Positions 46,479 through 57,817 of a DNA stretch of 64,000 nucleotides are shown here, piece by piece. Below the pieces are notes generated by a model, which had not been told where the DNA came from, did not search any database, and saw only the letters and a list, made by a program, of their open reading frames with translations. The stretch's first letter is position 1; every line of letters starts with the position of its first letter. The stretch is from Enterobacter cloacae subsp. cloacae ATCC 13047 (lineage in GTDB: Bacteria > Pseudomonadota > Gammaproteobacteria > Enterobacterales > Enterobacteriaceae), in contig NC_014121.1 in NCBI RefSeq assembly GCF_000025565.1, positions 1,116,001 to 1,180,000 on the forward strand, given 5' to 3'. A program made the position numbers and the translations under genes.

Positions 46479-46509
46479 AGGCCGGGTAAGGCGAAGCCAC
46501 CACCCGGCG
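46479..46509. repeat. Single REP sequence
   Basis: AGGCCGGGTAAGGCGAAGCC followed by ACCACCCGGC, with matched arms, 10 bp after the hemB stop on its transcript and before the OlsF-like gene start. Confidence 0.85.
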
Positions 46510-46519
46510 CTAAAGCGGA

Positions 46520-47494
46520 TTAACGCAGAATTTTCTTCTCGGCCAGATCCAGCGCAAAGTAGCTGAAGATCAGATCCGCGCCAGCACGTTTGATCGCGCC
46601 CAGGCTTTCCAGGATCACTTTCTCTTCGTCGATGGCACCCGCCTGCGCGGCGAATTTGATCATCGCGTACTCGCCGCTCACCTGGTATGCACCCAGCGGC
46701 AGCTCGGTGCGCTCGCGAATGTCGCGCAGAATATCCAGATATGCGCCAGCTGGTTTCACCATCAGGCAATCTGCGCCCTGGGCTTCATCCAGCAGCGATT
46801 CACGGATGGCTTCACGGCGGTTCAGCGGGTTCATCTGATAGGTTTTGCGATCGCCCTTCAGCGCAGTACCGGCCGCTTCACGGAACGGACCGTAGAACGA
46901 AGAGGCAAACTTGGTGGAGTAGGACATGATGGCGGTATCGGTGAATCCGGCCGCATCAAGCGCCTGGCGGATCGCCTGAACCTGCCCGTCCATGGCAGCG
47001 GAAGGTGCGATGAAATCCGCACCGGCTGCTGCAGCTACCACCGCCTGCTTGCCGAGATTCAGCAAAGTGGCGTCGTTATCGACACCGTGATCGCACAGCA
47101 CACCGCAGTGGCCATGAGAGGTATATTCACAGAAACAGGTGTCTGACATGACGATCATTTCCGGCACGGTCTCTTTGCAGATCCGCGACATCCGGGCGAC
47201 CAGACCGTCCTCTTTCCAGGCATCGCTGCCGGTAGCGTCAGTGTGGTGGGAGATGCCAAAGGTCATCACCGAGCGGATCCCCGCGTTGGCGATACGTTCG
47301 ATCTCACGCGCCAGATATTTTTCCGGAATGCGCATCACGCCTGGCATGGCGTCGATGGCTTTGTAGTCATCGATCTCTTCTTCAACAAAAATCGGCAACA
47401 CCAGATCGTTTAAGGTCAGTGTTGTCTCTTCAAACATAGCGCGCAGTGCAGGTGACTTGCGCAGACGACGGGGACGAGCAATTAAATCGGTCAT
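46520..47494 (-). CDS. hemB: Porphobilinogen synthase HemB
   Basis: This 324-residue delta-aminolevulinic acid dehydratase joins two ALA molecules in haem synthesis. The zinc site Cys residues are in [18 protein letters not shown]. The Schiff-base lysines are in SYSTKFASS (about 195) and LMVKPAGAY (about 247). It is nearly identical to E. coli HemB along its length. The single gene ends at a REP element. Confidence 0.98.
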   Translation of the reverse strand: MTDLIARPRRLRKSPALRAMFEETTLTLNDLVLPIFVEEEIDDYKAIDAMPGVMRIPEKYLAREIERIANAGIRSVMTFGISHHTDATGSDAWKEDGLVARMSRICKETVPEMIVMSDTCFCEYTSHGHCGVLCDHGVDNDATLLNLGKQAVVAAAAGADFIAPSAAMDGQVQAIRQALDAAGFTDTAIMSYSTKFASSFYGPFREAAGTALKGDRKTYQMNPLNRREAIRESLLDEAQGADCLMVKPAGAYLDILRDIRERTELPLGAYQVSGEYAMIKFAAQAGAIDEEKVILESLGAIKRAGADLIFSYFALDLAEKKILR

Positions 47495-47944
47495 GATATG
47501 CCTGACGTTTGTGGAACAAAGAGGCTAGTGTACATGAAAGTGGGGGAGAGGGTTTTACGAAAGTAGGCTTTTTGTTAATGCAAAATGGGGTTTGCGATGT
47601 TTCACATGGTCAATATATATAACCAGCGTCAGCCTGTTTTTCAAACGCTCGAGATATTGGTGCGATTTCTAAATTGAAGTAAATATATCATTAATAATGA
47701 TCTATTATTCTTTATTATATTTTCTATATTTATGTCAGATGATTTTAATTCGCTGTTTTTATAGTGTTTATTTATAATTTTTAATGTCGTTGCATTTTTT
47801 TCATGTTATTAGTCTGGATACGGACTTAATGGAATCATTCATTGAACCTTTTCGAAATGAAAATGCATAATTCCCTCCGCAATACAATGTTGCCAAATGA
47901 TTTGATGGACAAACTTGCTTACGTCCCTGAGGAGGGATGACCCA
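47495..47944 (+). promoter_or_regulatory. AT-rich control region of the autotransporter gene
   Basis: About 450 bp without a gene, very AT-rich at 47640-47830, typical of H-NS-bound DNA upstream of surface-protein genes. GGAGGG at 47931-47936 is the ribosome site for the ATG at 47945. Confidence 0.5.
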
Positions 47945-50776
47945 ATGCAAACATGGAAAAAGAAACTGATTGTATCACAACTTGCATTAGCCTGCACCCT
48001 GGCTATCGCTTCTCAGGCCAATGCGAAAGATATTTCTGGTACCACATATAATACCTTCGGATATGATAATACAGCATCAACACCCTGGTATTATGGCTAC
48101 GCTGACTGGGATTACTCGGATGCCACCCACGACGGTGATATTTATCCGGTGATTAATAAGTCAACGGTGAACGGTGTTATTTCGACGTACTACCTTGACG
48201 ATGGTGTCAATGGAAGAGCGAATGCGCTGAGCATTTCTAACAGCACCATTAATGGCATGATCACCTCAAAGTGCATGACCACCACATGTGCTGATGGGGT
48301 TGATACGGACGGCACGACCCATACGCAGTACGATCGTTTTAGCCTGACCGTCGATCACTCCACCATTAACGATACCTATGAGCATTATGCGTATGATGTT
48401 CTGAATGGTGACAACACCGAAACCCACTATCTGGATACCTATGGACTGGGTAATGCGATTACGCTGGATGTGGAATCGGATATTGTTATCCAGAACAACT
48501 CCCACGTTGCGGGCATCACGCTGAAGCAGCACGAGCACTATCAGGCGCAAGATAACACTCCGTACGATGATGTTGAAGGCGTTGCCAATAGCAGCAATGT
48601 ATTTACCAACACGCTGGTGGTGAAAGACTCTGTACTCACGTCGGGTGCCTACAATGATTTAGGTACCAACGGTTTCTATGGGCAATCTGCGAAGCCAAGC
48701 GATTACGGTGAAAACGGCGCAACAGCTTATGATTATGATGATGCGGCATTAATTGTAGAGGCTGATAAACTAGACCTGTCAGACACTTCACAAACGCCGC
48801 AGGCATTACTCAAGACAGACGTTGCGATGCAAACCACCGCAACCTTCGATCATTCGACGATCACTGGCGATATTCTCTTTACTAGTACTTTTGATAATAA
48901 CTTCTATCCGAATGGCGACCCGGCAACCGATACCACCGAAGACGGTGTATATAACCCAACCACCAACGGCTGGGATGGTACCGATAAGCTGGATGTCACA
49001 CTGACAAACGGCAGTAAATGGGTGGGAGCCGCTCAGTCTAAAGTTGCTATGATCGACGTAGATGATATGTACGGTCTGGGCTATAGCAACGTTGACTGGA
49101 GAACCCTGACTCCAAACAGCATCTGGCCAGATTCACTTCTGGATAGCAATGGTCATCTCATCAGTGAGCAGGTATACCAGAGCGGTCTGTTCAACGTCAC
49201 CCTGAACAACGGTTCAGAGTGGGATACCCGCAAACTGTCTAATATCGACACGCTGGCAGTGAATAACCAGTCGCAGGTTAATGTTGAAAACTCTGGCCTG
49301 CTGGCGGATTCCATCACCCTGACCAACGCCTCTACCCTGAATATTGGCGACAGCGGTGCAGTGGCGACAGACAGCCTGTATCTGGACAGCTATAGCCGTG
49401 CCGCGCTGACGGAAGAAACGGCTGAACTGTATGCCAACACCATCACCGTCGACAACGGTGCGGAACTGGCACTGGGCCTGGGTCAGGTGGACACGCACAA
49501 CATGGTGCTGACCGATGGCGGTGTGCTGAACGTTGCCAGCCGTGACTACGTGCTGAACAGCGATCTGAACAACGCCCGCTTTATCACCAACGACAAGAGC
49601 AAAGCAGATTACGACTATGGCGTCGTGGCGCTTAACTCAGACGGTCATCTGGCGGTGAACGGTGATGTGGCAGGTAACTACACCGTGCGTATCGATGATG
49701 CGACCGGCGCCGGTTCTGTTGCTGATTATAAAAACAAAGAGATCATCCGCGTTTATGACAATAACGCAGACACTGCGGCCCGCTTTACGGCAGCAAACAA
49801 AGCCGATTTAGGTGCCTATACCTACCAGGCGCAGCAGAAGGGTGACACGGTTGTTCTGCAGCAGAAAGCGCTGACTGACTACGCCAATATGGCGCTGAGC
49901 ATTCCGTCAGCGAATACCAATATCTGGGATCTGCAGCAGGATACCGTTGGAACCCGTCTGACTAACAGCCGTCACGGTCTGGCCGATAACGGCGGGGCGT
50001 GGGTGAGCTACTTCGGCGGCAACTTTGACGCTGACAATGGTGTTATCAGCTACGATCAGGACGTAAGCGGGATTATGGTTGGTCTGGATACGCAGATTGA
50101 CGGTAACAACGCGAAGTGGATCGTGGGTGGCGCGGCAGGTTTCGCGAAGGGGGATATCAGCGATCGTACCGGTCAGGTTGATCAGGATAGCAAGACGGCG
50201 ATGATCTATGCCTCTGCGAAGTTTGCCAACGATGTCTTCCTCGACAGCTCCCTGAGCTACACCCGCTTCAATAACGATCTCTCCGCGACCATGAGTAACG
50301 GTCAGTACGTGGACGGTAATACCACGACAGATGCGGTTGGTTTCGGTATGAAACTGGGTTATGACTGGAAACCAAACCTGTCCGGCTACGTCACGCCTTA
50401 TGCGGCAGTGTCTGGGCTGTTCCAGTCGGGTGACGACTACCGCTTGAGCAACGACATGCGAATTGATGGCCAGTCTTACGACAGCCTGCGCTATCAACTC
50501 GGTGTCGATGCAGGGTATACCTTCAACTACGGCGGCGATCAGGCTCTGACGCCATACGTCAAACTGGCATATGTGTATGACGATGCTGATAACAATGCGA
50601 ACGTGAATGGCGACAGCATTGACAACGGCGTTGAAGGCTCTGCGGTGCGTGTGGGTCTGGGCACACAGTTCAGCTTCACCAAAAACTTCAGTGCATACAC
50701 GGATGCCACTTACCTGGGCGGCGGTGACGTTGACCAGAACTGGGGCGCCAATTTGGGTGTGAAATATACCTGGTAA
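47945..50776 (+). CDS. yaiT: Autotransporter (YaiT-type) with beta-helix passenger
   Basis: This 943-residue protein has a signal peptide (MQTWKKKLIVSQLALACTLAIASQANA) and a passenger of about 600 residues rich in Asn, Asp, Thr and Gly with recurring 'D-x-S/T-x-I' turns, typical of a beta-helix. The linker is near LTDYANMALSIPSANTNIWDLQQDTVGTRL. The C-terminal barrel (about 670-943) ends in an aromatic residue, KYTW. Position between hemB and yaiV and remembered sequence match E. coli yaiT, which is broken in K-12; here it is whole. The ATG at 47945 gives the best ribosome site. Confidence 0.85.
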   Translation: MQTWKKKLIVSQLALACTLAIASQANAKDISGTTYNTFGYDNTASTPWYYGYADWDYSDATHDGDIYPVINKSTVNGVISTYYLDDGVNGRANALSISNSTINGMITSKCMTTTCADGVDTDGTTHTQYDRFSLTVDHSTINDTYEHYAYDVLNGDNTETHYLDTYGLGNAITLDVESDIVIQNNSHVAGITLKQHEHYQAQDNTPYDDVEGVANSSNVFTNTLVVKDSVLTSGAYNDLGTNGFYGQSAKPSDYGENGATAYDYDDAALIVEADKLDLSDTSQTPQALLKTDVAMQTTATFDHSTITGDILFTSTFDNNFYPNGDPATDTTEDGVYNPTTNGWDGTDKLDVTLTNGSKWVGAAQSKVAMIDVDDMYGLGYSNVDWRTLTPNSIWPDSLLDSNGHLISEQVYQSGLFNVTLNNGSEWDTRKLSNIDTLAVNNQSQVNVENSGLLADSITLTNASTLNIGDSGAVATDSLYLDSYSRAALTEETAELYANTITVDNGAELALGLGQVDTHNMVLTDGGVLNVASRDYVLNSDLNNARFITNDKSKADYDYGVVALNSDGHLAVNGDVAGNYTVRIDDATGAGSVADYKNKEIIRVYDNNADTAARFTAANKADLGAYTYQAQQKGDTVVLQQKALTDYANMALSIPSANTNIWDLQQDTVGTRLTNSRHGLADNGGAWVSYFGGNFDADNGVISYDQDVSGIMVGLDTQIDGNNAKWIVGGAAGFAKGDISDRTGQVDQDSKTAMIYASAKFANDVFLDSSLSYTRFNNDLSATMSNGQYVDGNTTTDAVGFGMKLGYDWKPNLSGYVTPYAAVSGLFQSGDDYRLSNDMRIDGQSYDSLRYQLGVDAGYTFNYGGDQALTPYVKLAYVYDDADNNANVNGDSIDNGVEGSAVRVGLGTQFSFTKNFSAYTDATYLGGGDVDQNWGANLGVKYTW

Positions 50777-50786
50777 AGTATAAAAG

Positions 50787-50815
50787 CGGGGGAATATATC
50801 CCCCGCTTTGTCATC
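50787..50815 (+). terminator. Strong hairpin after the autotransporter gene
   Basis: AAAGCGGGGG and CCCCCGCTTT (with one further T:A pair) enclose AATATA, 10 bp after the stop. The T-run is weak (TTTGTCATC). Confidence 0.75.
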
Positions 50816-50863
50816 TAAAAAAAATAATATTGAACCGACAAATACGGATGTCCAGAGGTCTGC

Positions 50864-51487
50864 ATGAAAGTTAATGCGAAACCACTTTCTGAATTAAGCC
50901 GGCTCGAACAGTGTTTGAAAGTAGCCAGTACCCCATTTAAATCTGCTCCCCAGCAGATTATTTCAAATGATGATAATGATGAACCCAGCACCTTTGTATT
51001 ACAGACCGGCGTAATTGAAATCTATCGCCGTTCAGACGAGTTGCTGATTGGCATTGCTACTGCGCCCTTTATTCTGGGGCTGACTGCAGGCATGCTTGAT
51101 TACAGCAAGGAATATCGGGTCGTTGCCAAAAATCCGTGCACAGGCTTTTATTTACCTGCTTCGACCTCTCTTCAGCTTATTCAGCAAAGTTCTCTCTGGA
51201 AAGAAGCTTTCTGCTGGCTGTCCTGGATTAAATCCATTCTGGAAAAGCGGGACAGGCAACTGGTAGGAAATAACTCCTATCACCAAATCCGCGCCATGCT
51301 GCTGAATATGGCCGAATGGGATGAAACCCTGCGCTCAAAAATTGGTGTGATGAATCATATTCAACAAAGCACGCGCATTTCGCGTTCGGTTGTGGCTGAG
51401 GTACTCGCTGCGCTTCGACAGGGGAACTACATCAATATGAGCCGGGGCAAACTGGTTAGCATCAACCGTTTGCCCACGGAATATTAA
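50864..51487 (+). CDS. iprA: IprA/YaiV winged-helix regulator
   Basis: This 207-residue protein equals E. coli YaiV in length and position. The N-terminal part resembles a degenerate cyclic-nucleotide-binding fold, and the C-terminal half contains a winged helix (HIQQSTRISRSVVAEVLAALRQGNYINMSRGKLVSINRLP). In Salmonella the product was named IprA for lowering hydrogen peroxide resistance. It overlaps the end of ampH by 4 bp in the convergent direction. Confidence 0.85.
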   Translation: MKVNAKPLSELSRLEQCLKVASTPFKSAPQQIISNDDNDEPSTFVLQTGVIEIYRRSDELLIGIATAPFILGLTAGMLDYSKEYRVVAKNPCTGFYLPASTSLQLIQQSSLWKEAFCWLSWIKSILEKRDRQLVGNNSYHQIRAMLLNMAEWDETLRSKIGVMNHIQQSTRISRSVVAEVLAALRQGNYINMSRGKLVSINRLPTEY

Positions 51488-52650
51488 GGCTGGACGGAGG
51501 CGGTAAGCACCTGGGCTTTATTGGCGCTGAGCTCAGCCACTAAGTTATTGATGCCATCGCTCATATTGACGAAACGGGTATTTGGCGAGCGGGTGACCAC
51601 CACAAAAGCGCCCACGTTGGACTGGGGGATCATTGCCATATAGGTAATGAATCCTCCACCACCCCCCGTTTTCTGAATAATGCCCGGACGGCCATTTTTA
51701 GGTGCCATATATACCCAGCCCAGACCGAGGGCGTCGGCTTTACCCGGCACGTCCATACCGATCACGCGGTGCAACTGGCTGCGCTGGTAAATCAGCGTCT
51801 GCATTCGGTCGGCCTGATGGCTGCGTGAGTAGAAGTCTGATGAGAGGAACTGCTGCATCCAGCGCATCATGTCGCCAGGGGTGGAATAAACCCCGCCGCT
51901 GCCGATGGCTGCCAGCGTGTTGTTACACGGGCTGGCACCTTTTTCGGCGACCATCAGACGGCGGCACTGATCCGGTGATGGGGTGAAGGTGGTGTCCTTC
52001 ATGCCCAGCGGGCGCGTGATCTGCTCTTCAAACAGCTGCGTATACGGTTTGCCCGCTGCCGTCGACAGCGCATCGGCCAGCAGGTCAAACGCCAGGTTGG
52101 AGTAAGAGGCCTGAGAACCGGGCGCGGACTTCAACGTGGCTTTGCTCAGGTAGTTCCAGCGCTGTTCACGCGTTGGCCAGACAAAAACGTCGCGATGCGC
52201 CGCACCCCCTGGCTGCTCGCGAGGCAGGGCGCTGGTATGCGTTGCCAGGTTGACCAGCCTTATCGGCGTTCCCTGATACGTCGGGACACGTGCGCCCGGC
52301 GGAGCATACTTGCTGAGCGGATCGTCGAGTTTCACCACGCCCTGGTCCAGCAATTTCACCAGCATTTCGCTGGTCATCAGCTTGGTCAGGGACGCGATGC
52401 GGATGACGGAATCCAGCTGCGGATGAACATTATTACCGGGACGCGTTTCACCGAAACTGCGAAACACGCGCTGATTACCGTCGATGACGACCATCGCCAT
52501 TCCCGTCGCGCCGCTGCCGTAATAAATCAGGTTCGCGTAGCGATCGGCAATATCCGATGCCAGAACGGGCGCCGTCAGCGGTTGGGCTGCCTGGGCGGTT
52601 GAGAAGCTCACCGCACACAGCGCGGCGAAAAAGAGCAGACAACGTTTCAA
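51484..52650 (-). CDS. ampH: AmpH penicillin-binding protein / DD-carboxy- and endopeptidase
   Basis: This 388-residue class C beta-lactamase-fold protein has a signal peptide (to about residue 22) and the catalytic SxxK (ASLTK, Ser87-Lys90). YSN lies in QASYSNLAFD (about 180), and KTGGGGG near 340 takes the place of KTG. It acts in peptidoglycan recycling in the periplasm. It is a close match to E. coli AmpH (385 residues). Convergent with iprA. Confidence 0.95.
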   Translation of the reverse strand: MKRCLLFFAALCAVSFSTAQAAQPLTAPVLASDIADRYANLIYYGSGATGMAMVVIDGNQRVFRSFGETRPGNNVHPQLDSVIRIASLTKLMTSEMLVKLLDQGVVKLDDPLSKYAPPGARVPTYQGTPIRLVNLATHTSALPREQPGGAAHRDVFVWPTREQRWNYLSKATLKSAPGSQASYSNLAFDLLADALSTAAGKPYTQLFEEQITRPLGMKDTTFTPSPDQCRRLMVAEKGASPCNNTLAAIGSGGVYSTPGDMMRWMQQFLSSDFYSRSHQADRMQTLIYQRSQLHRVIGMDVPGKADALGLGWVYMAPKNGRPGIIQKTGGGGGFITYMAMIPQSNVGAFVVVTRSPNTRFVNMSDGINNLVAELSANKAQVLTASVQP

Positions 52651-52854
52651 CGAAAAGCATCCATAGTGTGAATGAGGAAAGTAATGGGTATTTATACTAC
52701 TAAACCGTACGGTGCAATGCCCCGAATTACATAACGATAACCAGAAAAACGTAACTGCGAGTAAATCAGAAGAATTTACTTACCGTCAGTCTCCCATTTT
52801 GTGACATCGGCCTTATGATAGAGGGCTGTGTTACTCAATCTTGCGGAGAAGGGT

Positions 52855-53388
52855 ATGTCCGGAAAGCGTGTGGTTATGGTTGTCGATATGCAGCAAGGGG
52901 TGTTCGAAACGCCTCGTCATCAGCGTGAAAAATGTGTTTCACTGATCAATCAGCTTACGCAGGCAGCCGATCGGGTGATTTTTATTCAGCATACCGAGCC
53001 CGGCGGTCTGGAAGAGGGCAGTGACGGGTTTGCCTTGCTGCCTGAACTGCATCAGCCTGCTGATGCCCTTTACGTGACCAAGACGGCCTGCGATGCATTC
53101 TATAACACCTCGCTTGAAACGCTGCTCCGCGAGCAGGGGATCCGGGAGTTTGTCATCTGCGGTTGCGCTACTGATTACTGTGTCGATGCCACGTTCAAGA
53201 ATGGCGTCAGCCGGGGCTACCACATCACCGTGGCGGAGGATGCGCATACCACCGCGAATCGCCCGGCGGCCGAAGCCCGCATTCTGATTAACCACTACAA
53301 CGACGTCTGGCACAACTTCATTGCGCCCGCAAACCCGCCCGCGGTGAAACGCACCGAAACAATTCTTGAAAACTGGAAAGCGAACTAA
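52855..53388 (+). CDS. Isochorismatase-like cysteine hydrolase
   Basis: This 177-residue protein has the catalytic triad of the family: Asp in VVDMQQGVF (about residue 11), Lys in YVTKTACDAFYNT and Cys in ICGCATDYCVDAT. This suits nicotinamidase or amidase-like chemistry; the substrate is unknown. The ATG at 52855 is preferred over 52828 because AGAAGGG lies 4-6 bases before it. It is not in the E. coli ampH-sbmA gap, so it is a local insertion. Confidence 0.85.
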   Translation: MSGKRVVMVVDMQQGVFETPRHQREKCVSLINQLTQAADRVIFIQHTEPGGLEEGSDGFALLPELHQPADALYVTKTACDAFYNTSLETLLREQGIREFVICGCATDYCVDATFKNGVSRGYHITVAEDAHTTANRPAAEARILINHYNDVWHNFIAPANPPAVKRTETILENWKAN

Positions 53389-53413
53389 TAATAAACCCTC
53401 GGGTCTGACCTTT

Positions 53414-53443
53414 TTGCCTGCGCCAGGCACCTGGCCCAGGCAA
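53414..53443 (+). terminator. Probable terminator between the cysteine hydrolase and sbmA
   Basis: TTGCCTG and CAGGCAA arms with an inner GCCAGG/CCTGGC stem form a strong hairpin. It is followed by GATTTTC rather than a long T-run. Confidence 0.55.
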
Positions 53444-53503
53444 GATTTTCGTGTGGTGATGTGTTGAGCACAGCAACAGCCATAACAACAAGAAGGATGT
53501 ATC

Positions 53504-54724
53504 ATGTTTAAGTCTTTTTTCCCAAAGCCGGGGCCATTTTTCCTGTCGGCATTTATTTGGGCACTGATCGCTGTCATTTTCTGGCAGGCCGGCGGCGGAG
53601 CGTGGTTGACGCGTATCACGGGCGCGACGGGCGAGGTTCCCATTAGCGCGGCGCGTTTCTGGTCGCTGAGCTATCTGCTGTTTTATGCCTACTACATGGT
53701 CTGCGTAGGGCTATTTGCCCTGTTCTGGTTTGTCTATTCGCCACATCGCTGGCAGTACTGGTCGATTCTGGGCACGTCGCTGATCATCTTTGTCACCTGG
53801 TTTCTGGTGGAAGTGGGGGTGGCGGTTAACGCCTGGTATGCCCCGTTCTACGATCTGATCCAGAGTGCGCTGAGTTCACCGCATAAGGTGACTATCAATC
53901 AGTTCTACCATGAAGTTGGCATCTTCCTCGGTATTGCCCTTATTGCGGTGGTGATTGGCGTCATGAACAATTTCTTCGTCAGCCACTACGTCTTCCGCTG
54001 GCGTACCGCGATGAACGAACATTATATGGCGCACTGGCAACACCTGCGTCATATCGAGGGCGCCGCACAGCGTGTGCAGGAAGACACCATGCGTTTCGCC
54101 TCGACCCTTGAAGACATGGGCGTGAGTTTTATCAATGCCATTATGACCCTGATTGCCTTCCTGCCGGTTCTGGTGACGCTCTCGGCGCACGTGCCGGACC
54201 TGCCGATTGTTGGTCATCTGCCGTATGGCCTGGTGATTGCCGCTATTGTCTGGTCATTAATGGGAACAGGGCTGCTGGCCGTGGTGGGGATCAAGCTGCC
54301 TGGGCTGGAGTTTAAAAATCAGCGCGTTGAAGCGGCGTATCGTAAAGAGCTGGTATATGGTGAAGATGACGCCAACCGCGCCTCGCCGCCAACCGTACGT
54401 GAACTGTTTGGCGCCGTGCGTCGCAACTATTTCCGTCTTTACTTCCACTATATGTACTTCAACATTGCGCGCATTTTGTATCTGCAGGTGGATAACGTTT
54501 TCGGTTTGTTCCTGCTGTTCCCGTCCATTGTTGCGGGTACGATAACGCTGGGTCTGATGACACAGATCACCAACGTATTTGGCCAGGTTCGCGGGTCGTT
54601 CCAGTATCTGATTAGCTCCTGGACCACGCTGGTGGAACTGATGTCCATCTACAAACGTCTGCGCAGCTTTGAACGCGAGCTGGACGATCGGGATCTGCAG
54701 GAAGTCACCAATACATTTAGCTAA
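53504..54724 (+). CDS. sbmA: Peptide uptake protein SbmA
   Basis: This 406-residue inner membrane protein is identical in length to E. coli SbmA. It imports microcin B17, bleomycin-like and proline-rich peptides, driven by the proton gradient. Several membrane helices are visible ([57 protein letters not shown]). AAGGATG precedes the ATG. It forms an operon with yaiW, 13 bp downstream. Confidence 0.97.
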   Translation: MFKSFFPKPGPFFLSAFIWALIAVIFWQAGGGAWLTRITGATGEVPISAARFWSLSYLLFYAYYMVCVGLFALFWFVYSPHRWQYWSILGTSLIIFVTWFLVEVGVAVNAWYAPFYDLIQSALSSPHKVTINQFYHEVGIFLGIALIAVVIGVMNNFFVSHYVFRWRTAMNEHYMAHWQHLRHIEGAAQRVQEDTMRFASTLEDMGVSFINAIMTLIAFLPVLVTLSAHVPDLPIVGHLPYGLVIAAIVWSLMGTGLLAVVGIKLPGLEFKNQRVEAAYRKELVYGEDDANRASPPTVRELFGAVRRNYFRLYFHYMYFNIARILYLQVDNVFGLFLLFPSIVAGTITLGLMTQITNVFGQVRGSFQYLISSWTTLVELMSIYKRLRSFERELDDRDLQEVTNTFS

Positions 54725-54737
54725 AAAGGGAATTGCT

Positions 54738-55835
54738 ATGTCTTTTGCCGTACCGCGTACATTATCGCTCTCTTTACTCGCCGCACTCGTGCTGGCGGGG
54801 TGTGCCGAAAAAGGGGCCGCCCCGCTTAAAAAAGGTGAGAAACCTGTAGATGTGGCGAGCGTGGTGCGGCAAAAAATGCCCTCTACGGTGAAAGACCGCA
54901 ATGCGTGGGCCGAGGCATTAGCGAAGACCTTTGAAAGTCAGAAAATTGCCCCTACCGAGGAGAATATCTGCTCGGTACTGGCAGTGGCGCAGCAGGAGTC
55001 AATGTACCAGTCAGACCCGGTGGTGCCGGGGCTGAACAAAATTGCCTGGAAAGAGATCGACCGTCGCGCGGAATCGATGCATATCCCGGTGTTCCTGGTG
55101 CATACCGCCCTTAAAATCACCTCGCCAAACGGCAAAAGCTACAGCGATCGGCTGGACACGGTGAAAACCGAGAAACAGCTGAGCGCCATTTTTGATGATT
55201 TCATCAATATGGTGCCGATGGGGCAGAAACTGTTCGGCTCGCTTAACCCGGTGCACACCGGCGGCCCGATGCAGGTCAGCATTGCGTTTGCCGAGCAGCA
55301 TACGGACGGTTATCCGTGGAAAATCGACGGGACGGTGCGCCAGGAAGTCTTCTCCCTGCGTGGCGGACTGTGGTTTGGCACGTACCATCTGCTGAACTAT
55401 CCGGCGAGCTACAGCGAGCCGTTGTACCGCTTTGCTGACTTTAACGCGGGCTGGTATGCCAGCCGAAACGCGGCGTTTCAGAGTGCGGTCAGCCGTGCCA
55501 GCGGGGTGAAGCTGGCGCTGGACGGCGATCTCATCGCCTACGGCAGCAGCAAGGCGGGGACCACGGAACTGGCGGTGCGTAAACTGTCAACAACGCTTGG
55601 CATGAGCGATAGCGACATTCGCCGTCAACTGGAGAAAGGGGATAGCCTGGCGTTCGAGAAGACGGATCTCTACAACAAGGTTTTCGCGCTGGCCGAGAAG
55701 AAGAGTGGAAAAGCGTTACCGCGGGCAATCCTGCCGGGTATTCAACTGGAAAGCCCAAAAATCACGCGTAATCTGACAACGGCATGGTTCGCCAAACGCG
55801 TCGACGATCGTCGGGCTCGTTGCATGGGACGTTAA
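54738..55835 (+). CDS. yaiW: Surface lipoprotein YaiW (DUF1615)
   Basis: This 365-residue protein has a lipoprotein signal (lipobox LAGC, Cys22). It matches E. coli YaiW and cooperates with SbmA in peptide sensitivity there. The ATG at 54738 follows AAAAAGGG and gives the signal directly, against 54669 within sbmA. It overlaps the end of yaiY by 4 bp in the convergent direction. Confidence 0.95.
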   Translation: MSFAVPRTLSLSLLAALVLAGCAEKGAAPLKKGEKPVDVASVVRQKMPSTVKDRNAWAEALAKTFESQKIAPTEENICSVLAVAQQESMYQSDPVVPGLNKIAWKEIDRRAESMHIPVFLVHTALKITSPNGKSYSDRLDTVKTEKQLSAIFDDFINMVPMGQKLFGSLNPVHTGGPMQVSIAFAEQHTDGYPWKIDGTVRQEVFSLRGGLWFGTYHLLNYPASYSEPLYRFADFNAGWYASRNAAFQSAVSRASGVKLALDGDLIAYGSSKAGTTELAVRKLSTTLGMSDSDIRRQLEKGDSLAFEKTDLYNKVFALAEKKSGKALPRAILPGIQLESPKITRNLTTAWFAKRVDDRRARCMGR

Positions 55836-56134
55836 TGGCGACGACGCAGGCGTACGACTAACGCGACAACACCAAGAATCAGACAACCCGCGAGGAAAGG
55901 GACAAGGCCAAACAAGGTGCTCACACCCAAACCAATCTCAACCCGCGGGCGTCCGTTATCCTGCACCTGCATCAGATGTTCATAGACGCCAGGCGCGTGA
56001 ACCAGCATGTTGAGAAGCTGGGAGCCTGCCCAGAAGCAGAACAGGACAAACAGGGCATACGCAATATTACCCGCAGTGGAGGTTTTTGGTGGTGTGCCGC
56101 CAAAAATCGGTTTCGACAATGTAAAGTCAGCCAT
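55832..56134 (-). CDS. yaiY: Inner membrane protein YaiY
   Basis: This 100-residue protein has two membrane segments ([22 protein letters not shown] and [21 protein letters not shown]). It matches E. coli YaiY in length, position and the conserved [26 protein letters not shown] centre. The start MADFTLSK at 56134 is taken from that alignment. The function is not known. Confidence 0.92.
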   Translation of the reverse strand: MADFTLSKPIFGGTPPKTSTAGNIAYALFVLFCFWAGSQLLNMLVHAPGVYEHLMQVQDNGRPRVEIGLGVSTLFGLVPFLAGCLILGVVALVVRLRRRH

Positions 56135-56381
56135 AAAGACCTCCGGAAATATCACTCTGTTAATACGCTTCGCACACGGTGAGTTTGACAGGTCATAGCA
56201 TTTGTCAATATCAGAATCGTGGTAATTTCCCCTGCGGAATTCTCCTGGATTGTCGATTTCTGCAGCACATCACAAATTCATTACTTAACTGAAATTGCGT
56301 CGTGTTTCAGATTTTCCGCATCTGCCACAGACCCGATCGTAAAACTGTGAGAGGATGTCTTTTTTTCCTGCCGGAGTTGTT

Positions 56382-56618
56382 ATGAAGCTCACGTCCAAAC
56401 TACGCCGTGACTGGCACTACTACGCCTTTGCTATCGGGCTGATCTTTATTCTTAACGGTGTCGTAGGGCTGCTGGGGTTTGAAGCCAAAGGATGGCAAAC
56501 CTATGCTGTCGGACTGGTGACCTGGGTGATCAGTTTCTGGCTGGCTGGGTTAATTATCCGCCGTCGTCCGGAAGAGACGACAGCGGATGAGGCGGAGACG
56601 GTGAAAAGAACCGATTAA
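56382..56618 (+). CDS. yaiZ: Inner membrane protein YaiZ
   Basis: This 78-residue protein has two membrane segments ([21 protein letters not shown] and [19 protein letters not shown]), near-identical to E. coli YaiZ in the core [13 protein letters not shown]. The C-terminal tail is longer and acidic. It overlaps the end of ddlA by 4 bp in the convergent direction. Start by homology. Confidence 0.9.
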   Translation: MKLTSKLRRDWHYYAFAIGLIFILNGVVGLLGFEAKGWQTYAVGLVTWVISFWLAGLIIRRRPEETTADEAETVKRTD

Positions 56619-57715
56619 CCGTTTACTGAACTTTTGAGTGCGCTGTCAGCGGCATGACGCTCCAGCGCCAGTTCGATCAGACGGGTGATCAACTCAGAGT
56701 AACCCAGACCGCTGGCCTGCCACAGTTTTGGATACATGCTGATGTTGGTAAAGCCCGGCAGGGTGTTGATTTCATTAATCACCACCTCATTATCTGGCGT
56801 CAGGAACACATCCACACGCGCCATGCCGCAGCAGCCAAGAGCCTGATAGGCGTTGATGGCGATCGCCCGGATCTTATCGTTGATGGCCGGATCGATATTT
56901 GCCGGCACGACGACCTGAGCGCCTTTATCATCAATGTATTTGGTGTCGTAAGAGTAGAAATCGCTGTTTAACACCACTTCACCGCAGGTGCTTGCCTGTG
57001 GGAAATCATTGCCCAGCACCGCGCACTCAATTTCACGGCCTTTGATACCCTGCTCAACCACGACTTTGTGGTCAAACTCAAAAGCCAGACGAACGGCTTC
57101 GGTGAACTGCGCTTCGCTTGTCACTTTGCTGACGCCAACGGAGGAGCCCTGGTTCGCAGGCTTCACGAACAGCGGCAGACCCAACTGGGCGGAAATCTGG
57201 CTGAAGTTGTATTTATCGCGGTTGGCGCGGGTGAGCGTCACGAACGGGGCAACGTTCAGCCCGGCATCGCGCAGCAGGCGTTTGGTGACGTCTTTATCCA
57301 TACAGGCGGCGGAGCCCAGCACATCGGAGCCGACAAACGGCAGGTTAGCCATGCGCAGCATACCCTGCAGCGAACCATCTTCGCCCAGCGTGCCGTGGAC
57401 GATTGGGAACACGACGTCAATCTGAGCAAGAGCCTGTGCGTTACCGGCGTCGATAAGTTGCCCCTTCACTACGCCAGGGACGGTGGCGACGCTGATTTCA
57501 GAAGGATTAAGGGCGATATGTGCCGGATCGTTGGCGTTTAACAGATACTGGCTCGCATCGTTCACATGCCACTGGCCCTGTTTATCAATGCCCAGCAGCA
57601 CTACGTCGAAACGGTTTTTATCAATCGCATCGACAATATTTTTTGCCGACTGCAATGAAACCTCGTGCTCCGCTGATTTTCCCCCAAAGACAATACCTAC
57701 GCGCTGCTTTGCCAT
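56615..57715 (-). CDS. ddlA: D-alanine--D-alanine ligase DdlA
   Basis: This 366-residue ATP-grasp enzyme makes D-Ala-D-Ala for peptidoglycan. [15 protein letters not shown] is the N-terminal motif, [14 protein letters not shown] the ATP-binding loop, and [11 protein letters not shown] the metal-binding end. The start [14 protein letters not shown] at 57715 is set by homology. Much longer upstream frames are not supported. Confidence 0.97.
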   Translation of the reverse strand: MAKQRVGIVFGGKSAEHEVSLQSAKNIVDAIDKNRFDVVLLGIDKQGQWHVNDASQYLLNANDPAHIALNPSEISVATVPGVVKGQLIDAGNAQALAQIDVVFPIVHGTLGEDGSLQGMLRMANLPFVGSDVLGSAACMDKDVTKRLLRDAGLNVAPFVTLTRANRDKYNFSQISAQLGLPLFVKPANQGSSVGVSKVTSEAQFTEAVRLAFEFDHKVVVEQGIKGREIECAVLGNDFPQASTCGEVVLNSDFYSYDTKYIDDKGAQVVVPANIDPAINDKIRAIAINAYQALGCCGMARVDVFLTPDNEVVINEINTLPGFTNISMYPKLWQASGLGYSELITRLIELALERHAADSALKSSVNG

Positions 57716-57817
57716 CTCACTCTCTTCCAGTCTGACGAAAAGCCAATAACATACCACGATGCCCTGCGGGTTTCGCGACCTTCTGCCATAATGTTTTGGG
57801 AGTAAAGAGGGGGGAGT

